64,000 nt of DNA from Nonomuraea harbinensis. GTDB lineage: Bacteria > Actinomycetota > Actinomycetes > Streptosporangiales > Streptosporangiaceae. The DNA is taken from positions 248,001-312,000 of the forward strand of contig NZ_JAHKRN010000004.1 of the NCBI RefSeq assembly GCF_019396385.1. Direction: 5' to 3'. This document shows, in pieces, positions 31,820-40,019 of the stretch (position 1 is its first letter; each line of letters opens with the position of its first letter). The notes below the pieces were generated by a model that worked only from the letters and a program-made list of their open reading frames with translations, had not been told where the DNA came from and ran no database searches. The position numbers were made by a program, and so were the translations under genes.

Positions 31820-33202
31820 ATGACACATCCGCTGCGCCGCGCAGGGGCCGCGATCGCGGTTCTCGTCGCCGGTCTATTCGTCACTCTTGCGCTGTCAACT
31901 GCGGCCATAGCCGCGGCGGCGCCGCCCGATGCCCAGACGGTGCTCTCCCATTGGAAGGGCGGCGACCCACTCTATGTGCAGTCCGGGTCCGCGCTGAGCT
32001 CTGACCAGCAGTCCGAGATCCGCGACGCGCTCAAGGACTCCAAGAACGACATCTATCTGGCCGCGCTGCCCGACGACACGGTGACCGACCCCGCCGGCTA
32101 CATCAAGCAGCTCGGCGACGCGGTGTCCGAGGCCAAGAAGTCCTCGTCGGGCGGCCAGTGGACCGTCGCCGTGCTCGACGGCCCGACGCTGTTCGCCGCG
32201 TCCAACTTCGGCAAGGCCGGCATGACCGACCAGCTGTCGAAGCTCGCCGTGCGCAACAACGACGACGTCGTCTCCGGCATGGAGGACTTCATCGCCCGGG
32301 TCAACCTCATGGCCGAGGGCAAGACGCGCTCCGCGCTCGACTCCGGCCCGGTCAACGACGGCAGCGGCTTCGGCGCGCTGGCCACGCTGGGCGTGCTCGC
32401 GGTGGCCGGCGGTGGCGGCTACTTCCTCTACTCGCGCAACAAGAAGAAGAAGCAGGCCATCCAGGACGCCAAGGACCTGGCCGCGGTCAAGCAGACCGTC
32501 GAGGAGGACGTCACCAAGTTCGGTGAGGAGATCACCGCGCTCGACACCGACGTCGTGCTCTCCGGCGAGGGCGGCAAGCACATCGACGAGTGGGCGCAGG
32601 CTCTCGACTCCTACGAGAAGGCCAAGACGCAGCTCGCCGCGATCGAGCGGGCCGACCAGGTCCGCGAGGTCACCGGGACGCTCGAGGAGGGCCGCTACGC
32701 CCTCGCCGTGGTGAAGGCCAGGGTCGACAACCAGCCGGTGCCCGAGCGGCGCGCCCCCTGCTTCTTCAACCCGCAGCACGGCCCCTCCCTGCGCGACGTG
32801 CGCTGGGCCCCGCCCGGTGGCGTGGTCCGCGACGTGCCCGCCTGCAAGGCCGACGCCGAGGCGGTGGAGCGCGGCTTCGACCCGCAGATGCGCGAGGTCA
32901 TGGTCGACGGTCAGCGCCGTCCCTACTACGACGCGGGCCCGGCCTACCAGCCGTACGCCTACGGCTACTACGGCGGCTTCGGCGACATCATGACCGGCAT
33001 GTTCATCGGCACCATGATGGGCTCCATGATGGGCTGGGGCATGGGCGGCATGATGATGGGCGGCATGATGGGCGGCGGCTACGACGCCGGTGCCGGCGGT
33101 GACTTCGGCGGCGGTGGCGACTTCGGCGGCGGCGGAGACTTCGGCGGCGGTGGCGGCTGGGGCGACTTCGGCGGCGGCGACTTCGGTGGCGGCGACTGGT
33201 AG
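31820..33202 (+). CDS. Unrecognised exported membrane protein with Gly-rich tail
   Basis: 460 residues. Seen: signal sequence (about 6-33), an extracytoplasmic domain of about 100 residues, a membrane helix (about 175-195) followed by KKKK, a cytoplasmic coiled-coil region (about 200-285), a Cys-containing segment (PCFFNPQHG, then PACKAD), then Tyr-, Met- and Gly-rich sequence ending in repeated DFGGGG units. The outer domain vaguely recalls TPM/YgcG-type domains, but I do not recognise it with confidence. Start ATG 31820 follows AAGGAGG; ATG 31796 is an alternative. A stable hairpin terminator follows. Confidence 0.75.
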   Translation: MTHPLRRAGAAIAVLVAGLFVTLALSTAAIAAAAPPDAQTVLSHWKGGDPLYVQSGSALSSDQQSEIRDALKDSKNDIYLAALPDDTVTDPAGYIKQLGDAVSEAKKSSSGGQWTVAVLDGPTLFAASNFGKAGMTDQLSKLAVRNNDDVVSGMEDFIARVNLMAEGKTRSALDSGPVNDGSGFGALATLGVLAVAGGGGYFLYSRNKKKKQAIQDAKDLAAVKQTVEEDVTKFGEEITALDTDVVLSGEGGKHIDEWAQALDSYEKAKTQLAAIERADQVREVTGTLEEGRYALAVVKARVDNQPVPERRAPCFFNPQHGPSLRDVRWAPPGGVVRDVPACKADAEAVERGFDPQMREVMVDGQRRPYYDAGPAYQPYAYGYYGGFGDIMTGMFIGTMMGSMMGWGMGGMMMGGMMGGGYDAGAGGDFGGGGDFGGGGDFGGGGGWGDFGGGDFGGGDW

Positions 33203-33224
33203 CCCACCCTCACTCACCAGCATG

Positions 33225-33254
33225 AGCGCGCTCCCTTCGGGGGGCGCGCTTTTC
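33225..33254 (+). terminator. rho-independent terminator
   Basis: Stem AGCGCGCTCCC (33225-33235) against GGGGCGCGCT with one G-T wobble (33240-33250) around a TTCG loop, followed by TTTTCG. It closes the gene ending at 33202. Confidence 0.85.
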
Positions 33255-33280
33255 GCTGTCCGTCGCGGCGTTTTGGGGAT

Positions 33281-33306
33281 ACTCCGAAATTACGTAATAT
33301 CGGAGT
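33281..33306. promoter_or_regulatory. 26-bp palindromic operator over a leaderless promoter
   Basis: ACTCCGA-A-ATTACGTAAT-A-TCGGAGT is a palindrome with one mismatched base pair. It contains TAATAT (33295-33300) placed 7 bases before the serine hydrolase ATG, with TTGGGG (33273-33278) 16 bases upstream as a possible -35. A repressor bound here would block the promoter. The cognate regulator is not evident in the neighbourhood. Confidence 0.8.
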
Positions 33307-33307
33307 T

Positions 33308-34756
33308 ATGAAGCGAGCAGCAGCCCTGGCCGCCCTCGTCGTGGCCGCCCTCGCCCTGTTCCCGGCCCCGAGGCCGCCCGCGCTGGGCGAGGCGACGACC
33401 GGCGACCCCGCCCTGGCGAAGCTGGTACGGAGCGCCGCCGGGGAGGGCGGATACCGGGGGCTGTCGGTCGCCCTCGTCGAGGACGGCCGGATCCGCCACG
33501 CCGGGGTGGGCGACACCGGCGGCCCCGACCCGCGCCCGGTGGACCAGGACACGTCCTACGAGCTGGGGTCGATCGCCAAGCCGATGACCGGGATGCTGCT
33601 GGCGAGCCTGGCCGAGGAGGGGCTCTCCCCCGGCACGCCGGTGCGCGAGAAGCTGCCGGGCGTCCGCTTCTCCGATCCCGCCGTCGGGTCGGCCACCCTC
33701 GCCGAGCTCTCCTCGCACCGCGCGGGGGTGCCCAGCGTCCGCGTGACGCCGCTCTCGTTCCTCCGCTCGTACCTGTACGTCTTCGCCGGCCAGGACCCGT
33801 ACGGCCCCGCGGGGACGCGGAGCATGCTGGACGACGCCGCGGCCGTCTCCGCCGGAGACCGGGGGGAGGTCGCGTACTCCAACCTCGGCGTGGCGCTGCT
33901 CGGCCAGGCCCTGGCCGAGCACGCGGGCACCGGCTACGAGGACCTGCTGCGCGGGCGGATCCTCGCCCCGCTCGGCATGGACTCGACCGTCGTGCTCGGG
34001 CCGGACGAGCCGCTGCCCGCCGGTCACGCGCACGGCGAGGAGAAGAACGGGCTGCCCATGGAGCCGTGGCGCGACCACGGCCACGCGGGCGCGGGCGGCG
34101 CCGTCTGGTCCACCTCCCACGACGTGGCCCGGCTCGTCCAGGGCGTGATGGCGGGCTCCGCGCCGGGCGCGGACGCCGCGACGCCGCGGTTCGACGCCGG
34201 CCGGGACGAGCGGATCGGCTACGGCTGGTTCACCACCCGGCACGGCGAGCGGGAGATCACCTGGCACAACGGCGGGACCGGCGGGTTCCGCACCTACGCG
34301 GGCTTCGACCGGGCGTCCGGCCGGGGCGTGGTGGTCATGGGCAACACCGGCACGCCGGTGGACGGCGTGGGCCTGCGCCTGCTCGGGGTCGAGGCGCCGG
34401 ACGACGACGGCCCGGAGATCCGGCCGCTGGTCTTCGCCCTGACCTTCCCCTTCGCCGGGCTGGGCCTGCTCTACTCGGCGTTCCGCACGCCGGGGCTGGA
34501 CCGGGTGTCGGTGGTCAGCCGCGTCCTGTACGGGATGCTGTTCCTCGGGCTGGGGCACACGGCGGGCGCCTGGGGGGTCGTCCCGCCGTTCGTGTGGGCC
34601 CTGGGGGCGGGGGTCCTGGGCGCGGCCACGGCCGCCGCGCTGACCCGCTGGCCCGGTCTGCCGCTCAGCGCGAAGCCGGTGAGGTGGCACACCTGGCTGT
34701 CCCCCGCGATCCCGGCCGCCCTGCTGATCGGTTTCGCGGTCGTCCTCGTGACCTGA
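33308..34756 (+). CDS. Secreted serine hydrolase (class C beta-lactamase/PBP4* family) with membrane C-terminus
   Basis: 482 residues. Seen: signal peptide (1-24), Ser88-I-A-K91 (SxxK), Tyr190-Ser-Asn (YxN), His320-Asn-Gly-Gly in the KTG position, then a C-terminal part with about four membrane helices (about 375-480). It belongs to the penicilloyl-serine transferase fold; members act on peptidoglycan peptides, D-amino acid peptides or esters, so the substrate cannot be set. The transcript seems leaderless (no ribosome-binding site, -10 just upstream). Its stop is 2 bases from the stop of the convergent LacI gene. Confidence 0.85.
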   Translation: MKRAAALAALVVAALALFPAPRPPALGEATTGDPALAKLVRSAAGEGGYRGLSVALVEDGRIRHAGVGDTGGPDPRPVDQDTSYELGSIAKPMTGMLLASLAEEGLSPGTPVREKLPGVRFSDPAVGSATLAELSSHRAGVPSVRVTPLSFLRSYLYVFAGQDPYGPAGTRSMLDDAAAVSAGDRGEVAYSNLGVALLGQALAEHAGTGYEDLLRGRILAPLGMDSTVVLGPDEPLPAGHAHGEEKNGLPMEPWRDHGHAGAGGAVWSTSHDVARLVQGVMAGSAPGADAATPRFDAGRDERIGYGWFTTRHGEREITWHNGGTGGFRTYAGFDRASGRGVVVMGNTGTPVDGVGLRLLGVEAPDDDGPEIRPLVFALTFPFAGLGLLYSAFRTPGLDRVSVVSRVLYGMLFLGLGHTAGAWGVVPPFVWALGAGVLGAATAAALTRWPGLPLSAKPVRWHTWLSPAIPAALLIGFAVVLVT

Positions 34757-34758
34757 GG

Positions 34759-35763
34759 TCAGGTGCTGGCGCGCAGGGCCAGGTGGGGGGTGAGCAGGGT
34801 GGCGTCGGGGGCGGGCTTGCCGTCGAGCTTGTCCATCACCAGCCGGACCGCCTCCCGGCCCACCTCCTCGGCCGGGATCAGGACCGAGGTGAGCGGAGGG
34901 CTGGCACGTTCCGCCACGTCGTCGGGGCAGATGGCGACCACCGCGACGTCCTCGGGGACACGCCTGCCGAGCTGGCGCAGGGCGCTGAGCACGTGGCCGA
35001 CCGCGGCCTCGTTGTGCACGACGAGCCCGGAAAGGTCCGGCTGGTCCCTGAGCAGCCTGCTCAACGTCGAGTACACCTCGTCGAACGTCTCCTCGCACGG
35101 CAGCGCCACCCCGGTCACCCGGTGCGCGGCGACGGCGGCGACGAAGCCCTCGCGGGTGCGGCGGGCGAAGCCGGTGCCGCGCTCGTAGACGACGGCGGGC
35201 GCGCCGAGCAGGGCGATCCGGGAGTGGCCGCGCTCGGCCAGGTGGGCGACGCACTGCGCGCCGGCGGCGGCGAAGTCGAGGTCGACGCAGGTCAGGCCGG
35301 CGGGTTCGGCCGGGAAGCCGATGAGCACGCTGGGCTCGGCCAGCTCGCGCAGCAGCGGCACCCGGCTGTCGTCCAGCTCGACGTCCATCAGCACGAACGC
35401 GTCGACCAGCGCGCTGGCCGCCACCCGCCTGATGCCGTCGGTGCCCTCGTCGGCGGTCAGCAGCAGCACGTCGTGGTCGAAGCGGCGGGCGGCGGTGACG
35501 ACGGCGCTGGCGAAGCGCATCAGCACCGGCACGTGCATGCCGGCGCGCAGCGGCAGCACCAGGGCGATCACGTTGGACCGCTTGCTGGCCAGCGCACGGG
35601 CGCCGGCGTGCGGGTGGTAGCCGAGCGCGTCGATGCTGTCGAGCACCCGGCGCCTCGTGCCGGCCGAGATCGTGCGCTTGCCGCTGAGCACGTACGAGAC
35701 GGTGCTGACGGCCACGCCGGCGTGCCGGGCGACCTCCGTGATGGTGACCGTGCGCCCGCTCAA
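34759..35763 (-). CDS. LacI-family transcriptional regulator
   Basis: 334 residues: LacI helix-turn-helix (VTITEVARHAGVAVSTVSYV, about 6-25), hinge helix (ARALASKR), then a periplasmic-binding-protein-like sugar domain. It starts with TTG at 35763 in a TTGA overlap with the stop of the upstream GH3 gene, so it is coexpressed with the enzyme. The palindrome TCGAAGCGCTTCGA upstream of that GH3 gene is a typical LacI operator, so it probably represses its own operon and is released by a sugar, perhaps a xyloglucan-derived oligosaccharide. Confidence 0.9.
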   Translation of the reverse strand: MSGRTVTITEVARHAGVAVSTVSYVLSGKRTISAGTRRRVLDSIDALGYHPHAGARALASKRSNVIALVLPLRAGMHVPVLMRFASAVVTAARRFDHDVLLLTADEGTDGIRRVAASALVDAFVLMDVELDDSRVPLLRELAEPSVLIGFPAEPAGLTCVDLDFAAAGAQCVAHLAERGHSRIALLGAPAVVYERGTGFARRTREGFVAAVAAHRVTGVALPCEETFDEVYSTLSRLLRDQPDLSGLVVHNEAAVGHVLSALRQLGRRVPEDVAVVAICPDDVAERASPPLTSVLIPAEEVGREAVRLVMDKLDGKPAPDATLLTPHLALRAST

Positions 35764-38522
35764 GTCGCCGCTCCGAAGTCGATCTGGCTCAGCGTGACGC
35801 CCTCGTTCTCGAACACCACATAAAGATCGTGCACTCCCCGCGTGGCCGCAAGGGAGGTGACGATGGCGTGCAGGTCGTACCGTCCGGTGCGGGGCACGGG
35901 CAGGGTGGCGATCGGCTGCCCGTAGAGGGGGTCGCCGATCCGCAGCGTGATCATGCCGCCTTCGGTGCTGCCGAGCACGGCCAGGCAGGAGGCGGCGCCG
36001 TTGAGGTCCACCTGCCGGAACAGGATCCAGGCGCCCTCGGCGTCGGCGCGGACGGCGTCGCCGTTCTCGCGGCTCGCCTCGGTGAACGTGACCGCGTCGT
36101 ACTCGTCGTGGTCGACGGCGCGCAGCAGCCCGCGGCGCGGCGGGATGGTCTCGCCGTCGACCTCGAAGCGGGCGGTGACGCGCAGGTCAGTGGCGCTGCG
36201 GCCGGCCATGAGCCGGTGCGGCGCGCGCTCCACGACGAACCGGCCGCTGGTCACGTCCCAGCAGGCCAGCTCGCGCACGGGCAGGTCGAGGCGGACGACG
36301 CGGCTCTCGCCCGGCGCGAGCCGCACCTTCTCGAAGCCGCGCAGCCGGCGCAGCGGCTGCTTGACGCGGGAGCGCTGCTGGTGGGTGTAGAACTGGACGA
36401 CCTCGACGCCCTCGCGCGGCCCGGTGTTGGTCACGGTCACCGAGGCGTGCACCATGCCCCCGGGGTCCACCTCGACCGTCAGGCCGGAGTAGCCGAACTC
36501 GGTGTAGCCGAGCCCGTGCCCGAACGGGTAGCGCGGGATGCCCCGGAAGTACATGTAGGTGGCGTCGGCGGTGATGATGTCGTAGTCGAGCAGGTCGGGC
36601 AGCTCCTGCTCGGAGCGGTACCAGGTCTGGGTGAGGCGGCCCTCCGGGTCCGCGTCGCCGAGCAGCACCTCGGCCAGCGCGTGCCCGTACTCCTGCCCGC
36701 CGTGCGACGACCAGAGCACGGCCGGCACCCCGGAGGCGCCCCAGGTGAGCGGGTAGCCGCTGCTGATCACCATGACCGTGCGCGGGTTGGCGGCGAGCAC
36801 GGCCTGGACCACCGCGTCCTGGGCGGGGGCGAGCGCGAGCGTGCTGCGGTCCTCGGTCTCGCGGCCGTTCACCAGCGGGTGGTCGCCCACGACCACGACG
36901 GCCACGTCGGCGGTGGCGGCCAGCTCGGCGGCCTGCCGCGCGCCGCTCCTGACCACCTCGGGCACCAGCCAGAGCGCCTGGTCGGCGTCGTCGACCAGGC
37001 GGAGCGTCCCGTCGGCCGCGGCGCCGACGTAACAGCCGGTGGAGATGTGCCGCAGCGCCACGGCCCCGCGCGGCCGCTCCTCCATCCGGAACGTCTGGCG
37101 CACCTCCCAGCCGTTCGGCCCCGGCTGGTCGTTGACCAGCACGCCGTCGTCCACGGACACGAACCGGCCGGTGGCCACCGCGCGCAGCGCGTAGGCGCCG
37201 CCGCCCCAGTCGAACACGTCGAACGTGCCGGGCTCGGACCCGAGGCTGAGCGGCCCGCCCGCCGGGTCGGCCGTCACGCAGCCCGCCTCGGCGGTCATCG
37301 TCACCCGGTCGACGCCCTCGCAGAAGACGGTCGCGCACCGCTCGGCCAGCCCGGCGCGTGCGGTGACGGCGTACGGAAGCGTCCCGCTGTACCAGTCCTC
37401 CATGAGCGTGTCGCCGAGCTGGCCGATGACCGCGACGGTGGCGACGTCGCGCAGCGGCAGCAGCCCGTCGTTCTCCAGCAGCACGAACGAGCGCCGCGCC
37501 GCCTCGCGGGCCAGGTCCTGGTGGCGCGGGCAGTTGACGACTTCCTCGGTGACGTCGTCGTACGGGGTCGCGGGGTCGAACTCGCCGAGCCGGAAGCGGA
37601 TCGACAGCAGGTGACGCACGGCGGCGTCGATGTCGTCCTCGGCCAGCAGGCCGCGATCCAGGGCCTCCCTGACGTGCCCGAGCGTGGCCTCGGCCCGGTC
37701 GTCGTCCTGGGTGAAGCTGTCCAGCCCCGCTCTGATCGCGTGCGCGTACGCCTCGGCGGCGCTGTCGTGGTAGCCCTGCAGCGTGACCAGGTTGCCGGGC
37801 GCGTAGGCGTCGCTGACCACGAGGAGGTCGTCCGGAGCCCAGGCGCGCAGCGCCTCGCCGATGAGTGGGCTGAGGTGCGCGGGCCGGCCGTTGACCAGGT
37901 TGTAGGAGGGCATGACGGCCACCGCGGCGCCCTGCTCGATGGCGGGCCTGAAGGCGGGCAGTTCGTACTCGTGCAGCACCCGGGGCGGCACGTTGCTGGA
38001 GGTGACGCAGCGGTCGGTCTCGTTGTTGTAGGCGAGGAAGTGCTTGAGCGTGGGCGCGGTCTTCAGCACGTTGAGATCGCTCCCACGAAGGCCCCACGCG
38101 TACGCCGCGGCCAGGAGCCCGGTGAGCCACGGGTCCTCGGAGTAACCCTCCTCGTTGCGTCCCCAGCGCGGGTCCCGCAGCGGGTTGACGACGGGGGCCC
38201 ACACGTTGCGCCCGGCGCCCGTCGGGTCCTTGTGGTGGAAGGCCAGCACCTCGTCGGAGGTGGCCTCGCCGACGCGGCGCAGCAGCTCCGGGTCCCAGGT
38301 GGAGGCCAGCCCGACGGCCTGCGGGAACACCGTGGCGGGGCCGAGCCAGGCCAGGCCGTGCAGGGCCTCGGTGCCGGTGCGGAACGCCGCCACGCCCAGC
38401 CGGTCGATCGGCGCCTGGTACTGGTGGAGCAGGCCGATCTTCTCCTCGATCGTGAGCCTGCGCGACAGGTCGGCGATCCGGTCGGGAAGGGGGATCTCGG
38501 GGTCGCGGAAGGGTTCGTGCAT
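35760..38522 (-). CDS. Cytoplasmic GH3 beta-glycosidase with inserted fascin-like module
   Basis: 920 residues, no signal peptide. GH3 N-domain with KHFLAYNNE and nucleophile Asp238 in VVSDAYAP; GH3 C-domain from about 550 (VVVVGDHPLVNGRETEDRS), fibronectin III-like domain, and a C-terminal CBM6-like jelly-roll ending YVVFENEGVTLSQIDF. A segment at about 430-523 (ALRAVATGRFVSVDDG, then ALRHISTGCYVGA) looks fascin-like and sits between the two catalytic-fold domains. Likely a beta-glucosidase, beta-xylosidase or beta-galactosidase acting on imported oligosaccharides. ATG 38522 is preferred over 38528 because AGAGG then lies six bases upstream. Operon with the LacI gene. Confidence 0.88.
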   Translation of the reverse strand: MHEPFRDPEIPLPDRIADLSRRLTIEEKIGLLHQYQAPIDRLGVAAFRTGTEALHGLAWLGPATVFPQAVGLASTWDPELLRRVGEATSDEVLAFHHKDPTGAGRNVWAPVVNPLRDPRWGRNEEGYSEDPWLTGLLAAAYAWGLRGSDLNVLKTAPTLKHFLAYNNETDRCVTSSNVPPRVLHEYELPAFRPAIEQGAAVAVMPSYNLVNGRPAHLSPLIGEALRAWAPDDLLVVSDAYAPGNLVTLQGYHDSAAEAYAHAIRAGLDSFTQDDDRAEATLGHVREALDRGLLAEDDIDAAVRHLLSIRFRLGEFDPATPYDDVTEEVVNCPRHQDLAREAARRSFVLLENDGLLPLRDVATVAVIGQLGDTLMEDWYSGTLPYAVTARAGLAERCATVFCEGVDRVTMTAEAGCVTADPAGGPLSLGSEPGTFDVFDWGGGAYALRAVATGRFVSVDDGVLVNDQPGPNGWEVRQTFRMEERPRGAVALRHISTGCYVGAAADGTLRLVDDADQALWLVPEVVRSGARQAAELAATADVAVVVVGDHPLVNGRETEDRSTLALAPAQDAVVQAVLAANPRTVMVISSGYPLTWGASGVPAVLWSSHGGQEYGHALAEVLLGDADPEGRLTQTWYRSEQELPDLLDYDIITADATYMYFRGIPRYPFGHGLGYTEFGYSGLTVEVDPGGMVHASVTVTNTGPREGVEVVQFYTHQQRSRVKQPLRRLRGFEKVRLAPGESRVVRLDLPVRELACWDVTSGRFVVERAPHRLMAGRSATDLRVTARFEVDGETIPPRRGLLRAVDHDEYDAVTFTEASRENGDAVRADAEGAWILFRQVDLNGAASCLAVLGSTEGGMITLRIGDPLYGQPIATLPVPRTGRYDLHAIVTSLAATRGVHDLYVVFENEGVTLSQIDFGAAT

Positions 38523-38542
38523 GGCCATCCTCTGGGGGAGTG

Positions 38543-38556
38543 TCGAAGCGCTTCGA
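38543..38556. promoter_or_regulatory. LacI-type operator upstream of GH3-lacI operon
   Basis: TCGAAGCGCTTCGA is a perfect 14-bp palindrome with the central CG of LacI-family sites (compare the GAGCGCTC core of actinobacterial cellobiose regulators). It lies 21 bases before the GH3 start. I found no second copy in the window. Confidence 0.8.
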
Positions 38557-38627
38557 TGACCGGCCGGTGGAGTTACGTCGGTGTTTCTGGGGGTTTCATG
38601 AAGGGTGCACGCGTCTGTGAAGCTAGG

Positions 38628-39860
38628 TCAAGTGGTTCGTGAGATTCCGCCGGGCAATCTTCCCGAATCGAGCGAGTCGAGCACCCGCGCCGCCCCGCCC
38701 AGCGCCGCCGCGTCGTGACCGAGCGTGGAGGCCACCACCTCGCAGCCTCCGGCCTGCGGCGCGATGGAGCCGTCGCGCACCGCGGCGCGCACCGGCGGCA
38801 GCAGCCACGGGGCCAGCGCCACGTAGTAGCCGCCCAGGATGACCACCTGGGGGTTGAGCAGGTTGGCGATGATCGACACGCCCCTGCCCAGGCCGGCGCC
38901 CACGGCGGCGAGCGTCGCCAGCGTGGCCTCGTCGCCGGCCCGCGCGGACCTGACGACCTCCTCCAGCTCGATCTCGATCTCGGCCGGTGACGGGTCGGCC
39001 CGGCGGAGCACGGCGCCGATGCCGGCCATCGCCTCCAGGCACCCGCGCCGCCCGCAGCGGCAGGCGGGGCCCTCGGGGTCGAGCTGGACATGGCCGAGCT
39101 CACCGCTGTAGCCGAGGCCGCCGCGGCGCAGCCGCCCGTCGAGGATGACGCCCGCCCCGACGCCCATCTGCCCGGTCAGGTAGACCAGGTCGTCGGCCCC
39201 CGCGTTGCCGCCGAAGCGCTGCTCGGCCAGCGCCGCCAGGTTGGCGTCGTTGTCGACCTGGATCGAGAAGCCGGGGTCGCGCAGCGCCTTGGCCAGGTCG
39301 CCGCCGATGTCGGCGTCGCGCCAGCCGAGGTTGGGCGCGATGCGCACCGCGCCCTGCACGTCGACCAGGCCGGGCACGGCCACGGCCAGGCCGAGGACCT
39401 GCCGCTCCTCCTTGGCCATGCGGTTGACCACCCGCCGGACGATGGCCGCGACGTTGGCCACGCCCTGGTTGACCGACTCCCCCGCGCTGAAGGAGCGCCG
39501 CCAGGCCAGCAGCCGCTGCCCCGCCAGGTCGGTGGCGACCGCGGCGACGTAGTCGACGTTGATCTCGACGCCGATCGCGGCGTACGGGGAGCCGTCGAGG
39601 ACGAGCATGGTGGCGGGCCTGCCGACGCGGTTCTCGGTGAGCCCGGTCTCGCGCACCAGGCGGCGGTCGATCAGGTCGGCGACCAGGCTGGAGACGGTCG
39701 CCTTGTTGAGCCCCGTGTTGGCGGCGATGTCAGCGCGGGAGCACGGCGCGTGCTCGCGTACGAACCGGAGCACGACCGCGAGATTGGTGGCCCGGACGTC
39801 CGCGAAGTCGGCCGGCTGCGGGCCGGTCGTGGATGTGATCAATATCAGCCCCGTTCCCAC
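38628..39860 (-). CDS. ROK/XylR-family transcriptional repressor
   Basis: About 410 residues: winged helix-turn-helix (about 26-72, SRADIAANTGLNKATVSSLV), then a ROK sugar-kinase-like domain with DNDANLAALAE, GELGH and the zinc-binding CRCGRRGCLE. It matches XylR/NagC-type repressors. The start is uncertain: GTG 39860 and TTG 39842 both have weak ribosome-binding sites; the frame stays open to 39941. It is divergent from the solute-binding protein gene, and an inverted repeat resembling the Bacillus xylO operator lies in between. Two further copies of that repeat in the window suggest it controls the xyloglucan genes. Confidence 0.88.
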   Translation of the reverse strand: MGTGLILITSTTGPQPADFADVRATNLAVVLRFVREHAPCSRADIAANTGLNKATVSSLVADLIDRRLVRETGLTENRVGRPATMLVLDGSPYAAIGVEINVDYVAAVATDLAGQRLLAWRRSFSAGESVNQGVANVAAIVRRVVNRMAKEERQVLGLAVAVPGLVDVQGAVRIAPNLGWRDADIGGDLAKALRDPGFSIQVDNDANLAALAEQRFGGNAGADDLVYLTGQMGVGAGVILDGRLRRGGLGYSGELGHVQLDPEGPACRCGRRGCLEAMAGIGAVLRRADPSPAEIEIELEEVVRSARAGDEATLATLAAVGAGLGRGVSIIANLLNPQVVILGGYYVALAPWLLPPVRAAVRDGSIAPQAGGCEVVASTLGHDAAALGGAARVLDSLDSGRLPGGISRTT

Positions 39861-39954
39861 CGAGAAGTGACCCCAGCATGCCGCATCGCGGGCTCCCTTC
39901 ACCAACCTGTGACCGTGCCGCTCCCTTGTGGTAGCGGTCACAGTCTACTAATTT

Positions 39955-39973
39955 GTTTGGGCGTAATACCAAC
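39955..39973. promoter_or_regulatory. ROK operator copy 1 (GTTTGG-N7-ACCAAC)
   Basis: GTTTGGGCGTAATACCAAC lies between the ROK regulator gene and the divergent importer-1 operon. It is flanked by AT-rich arms (ACTAATTT on the left, TAATTAA on the right). The TTTGTTTGGGC core is strikingly like the Bacillus XylR operator. The same GTTTGG-N7-ACCAA repeat occurs at 47807 and 56095. Confidence 0.82.
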
Positions 39974-40019
39974 TAATTAATCCTAGTTGGCCATTCCCAC
40001 TCGGAGAAGGGTGCGAGCG

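Noticed and set aside
35829-38642. A 937-codon plus-strand open frame across the GH3 gene
   Set aside because: Antisense shadow; composition is Gly/Val/Arg/His-rich, no motif, and it runs through the LacI-type operator into the next gene end.
39861-39941. N-terminal extension of the ROK regulator to GTG 39941
   Set aside because: It would extend close to the operator, has no family-like residues, and ROK proteins start shortly before the helix-turn-helix.
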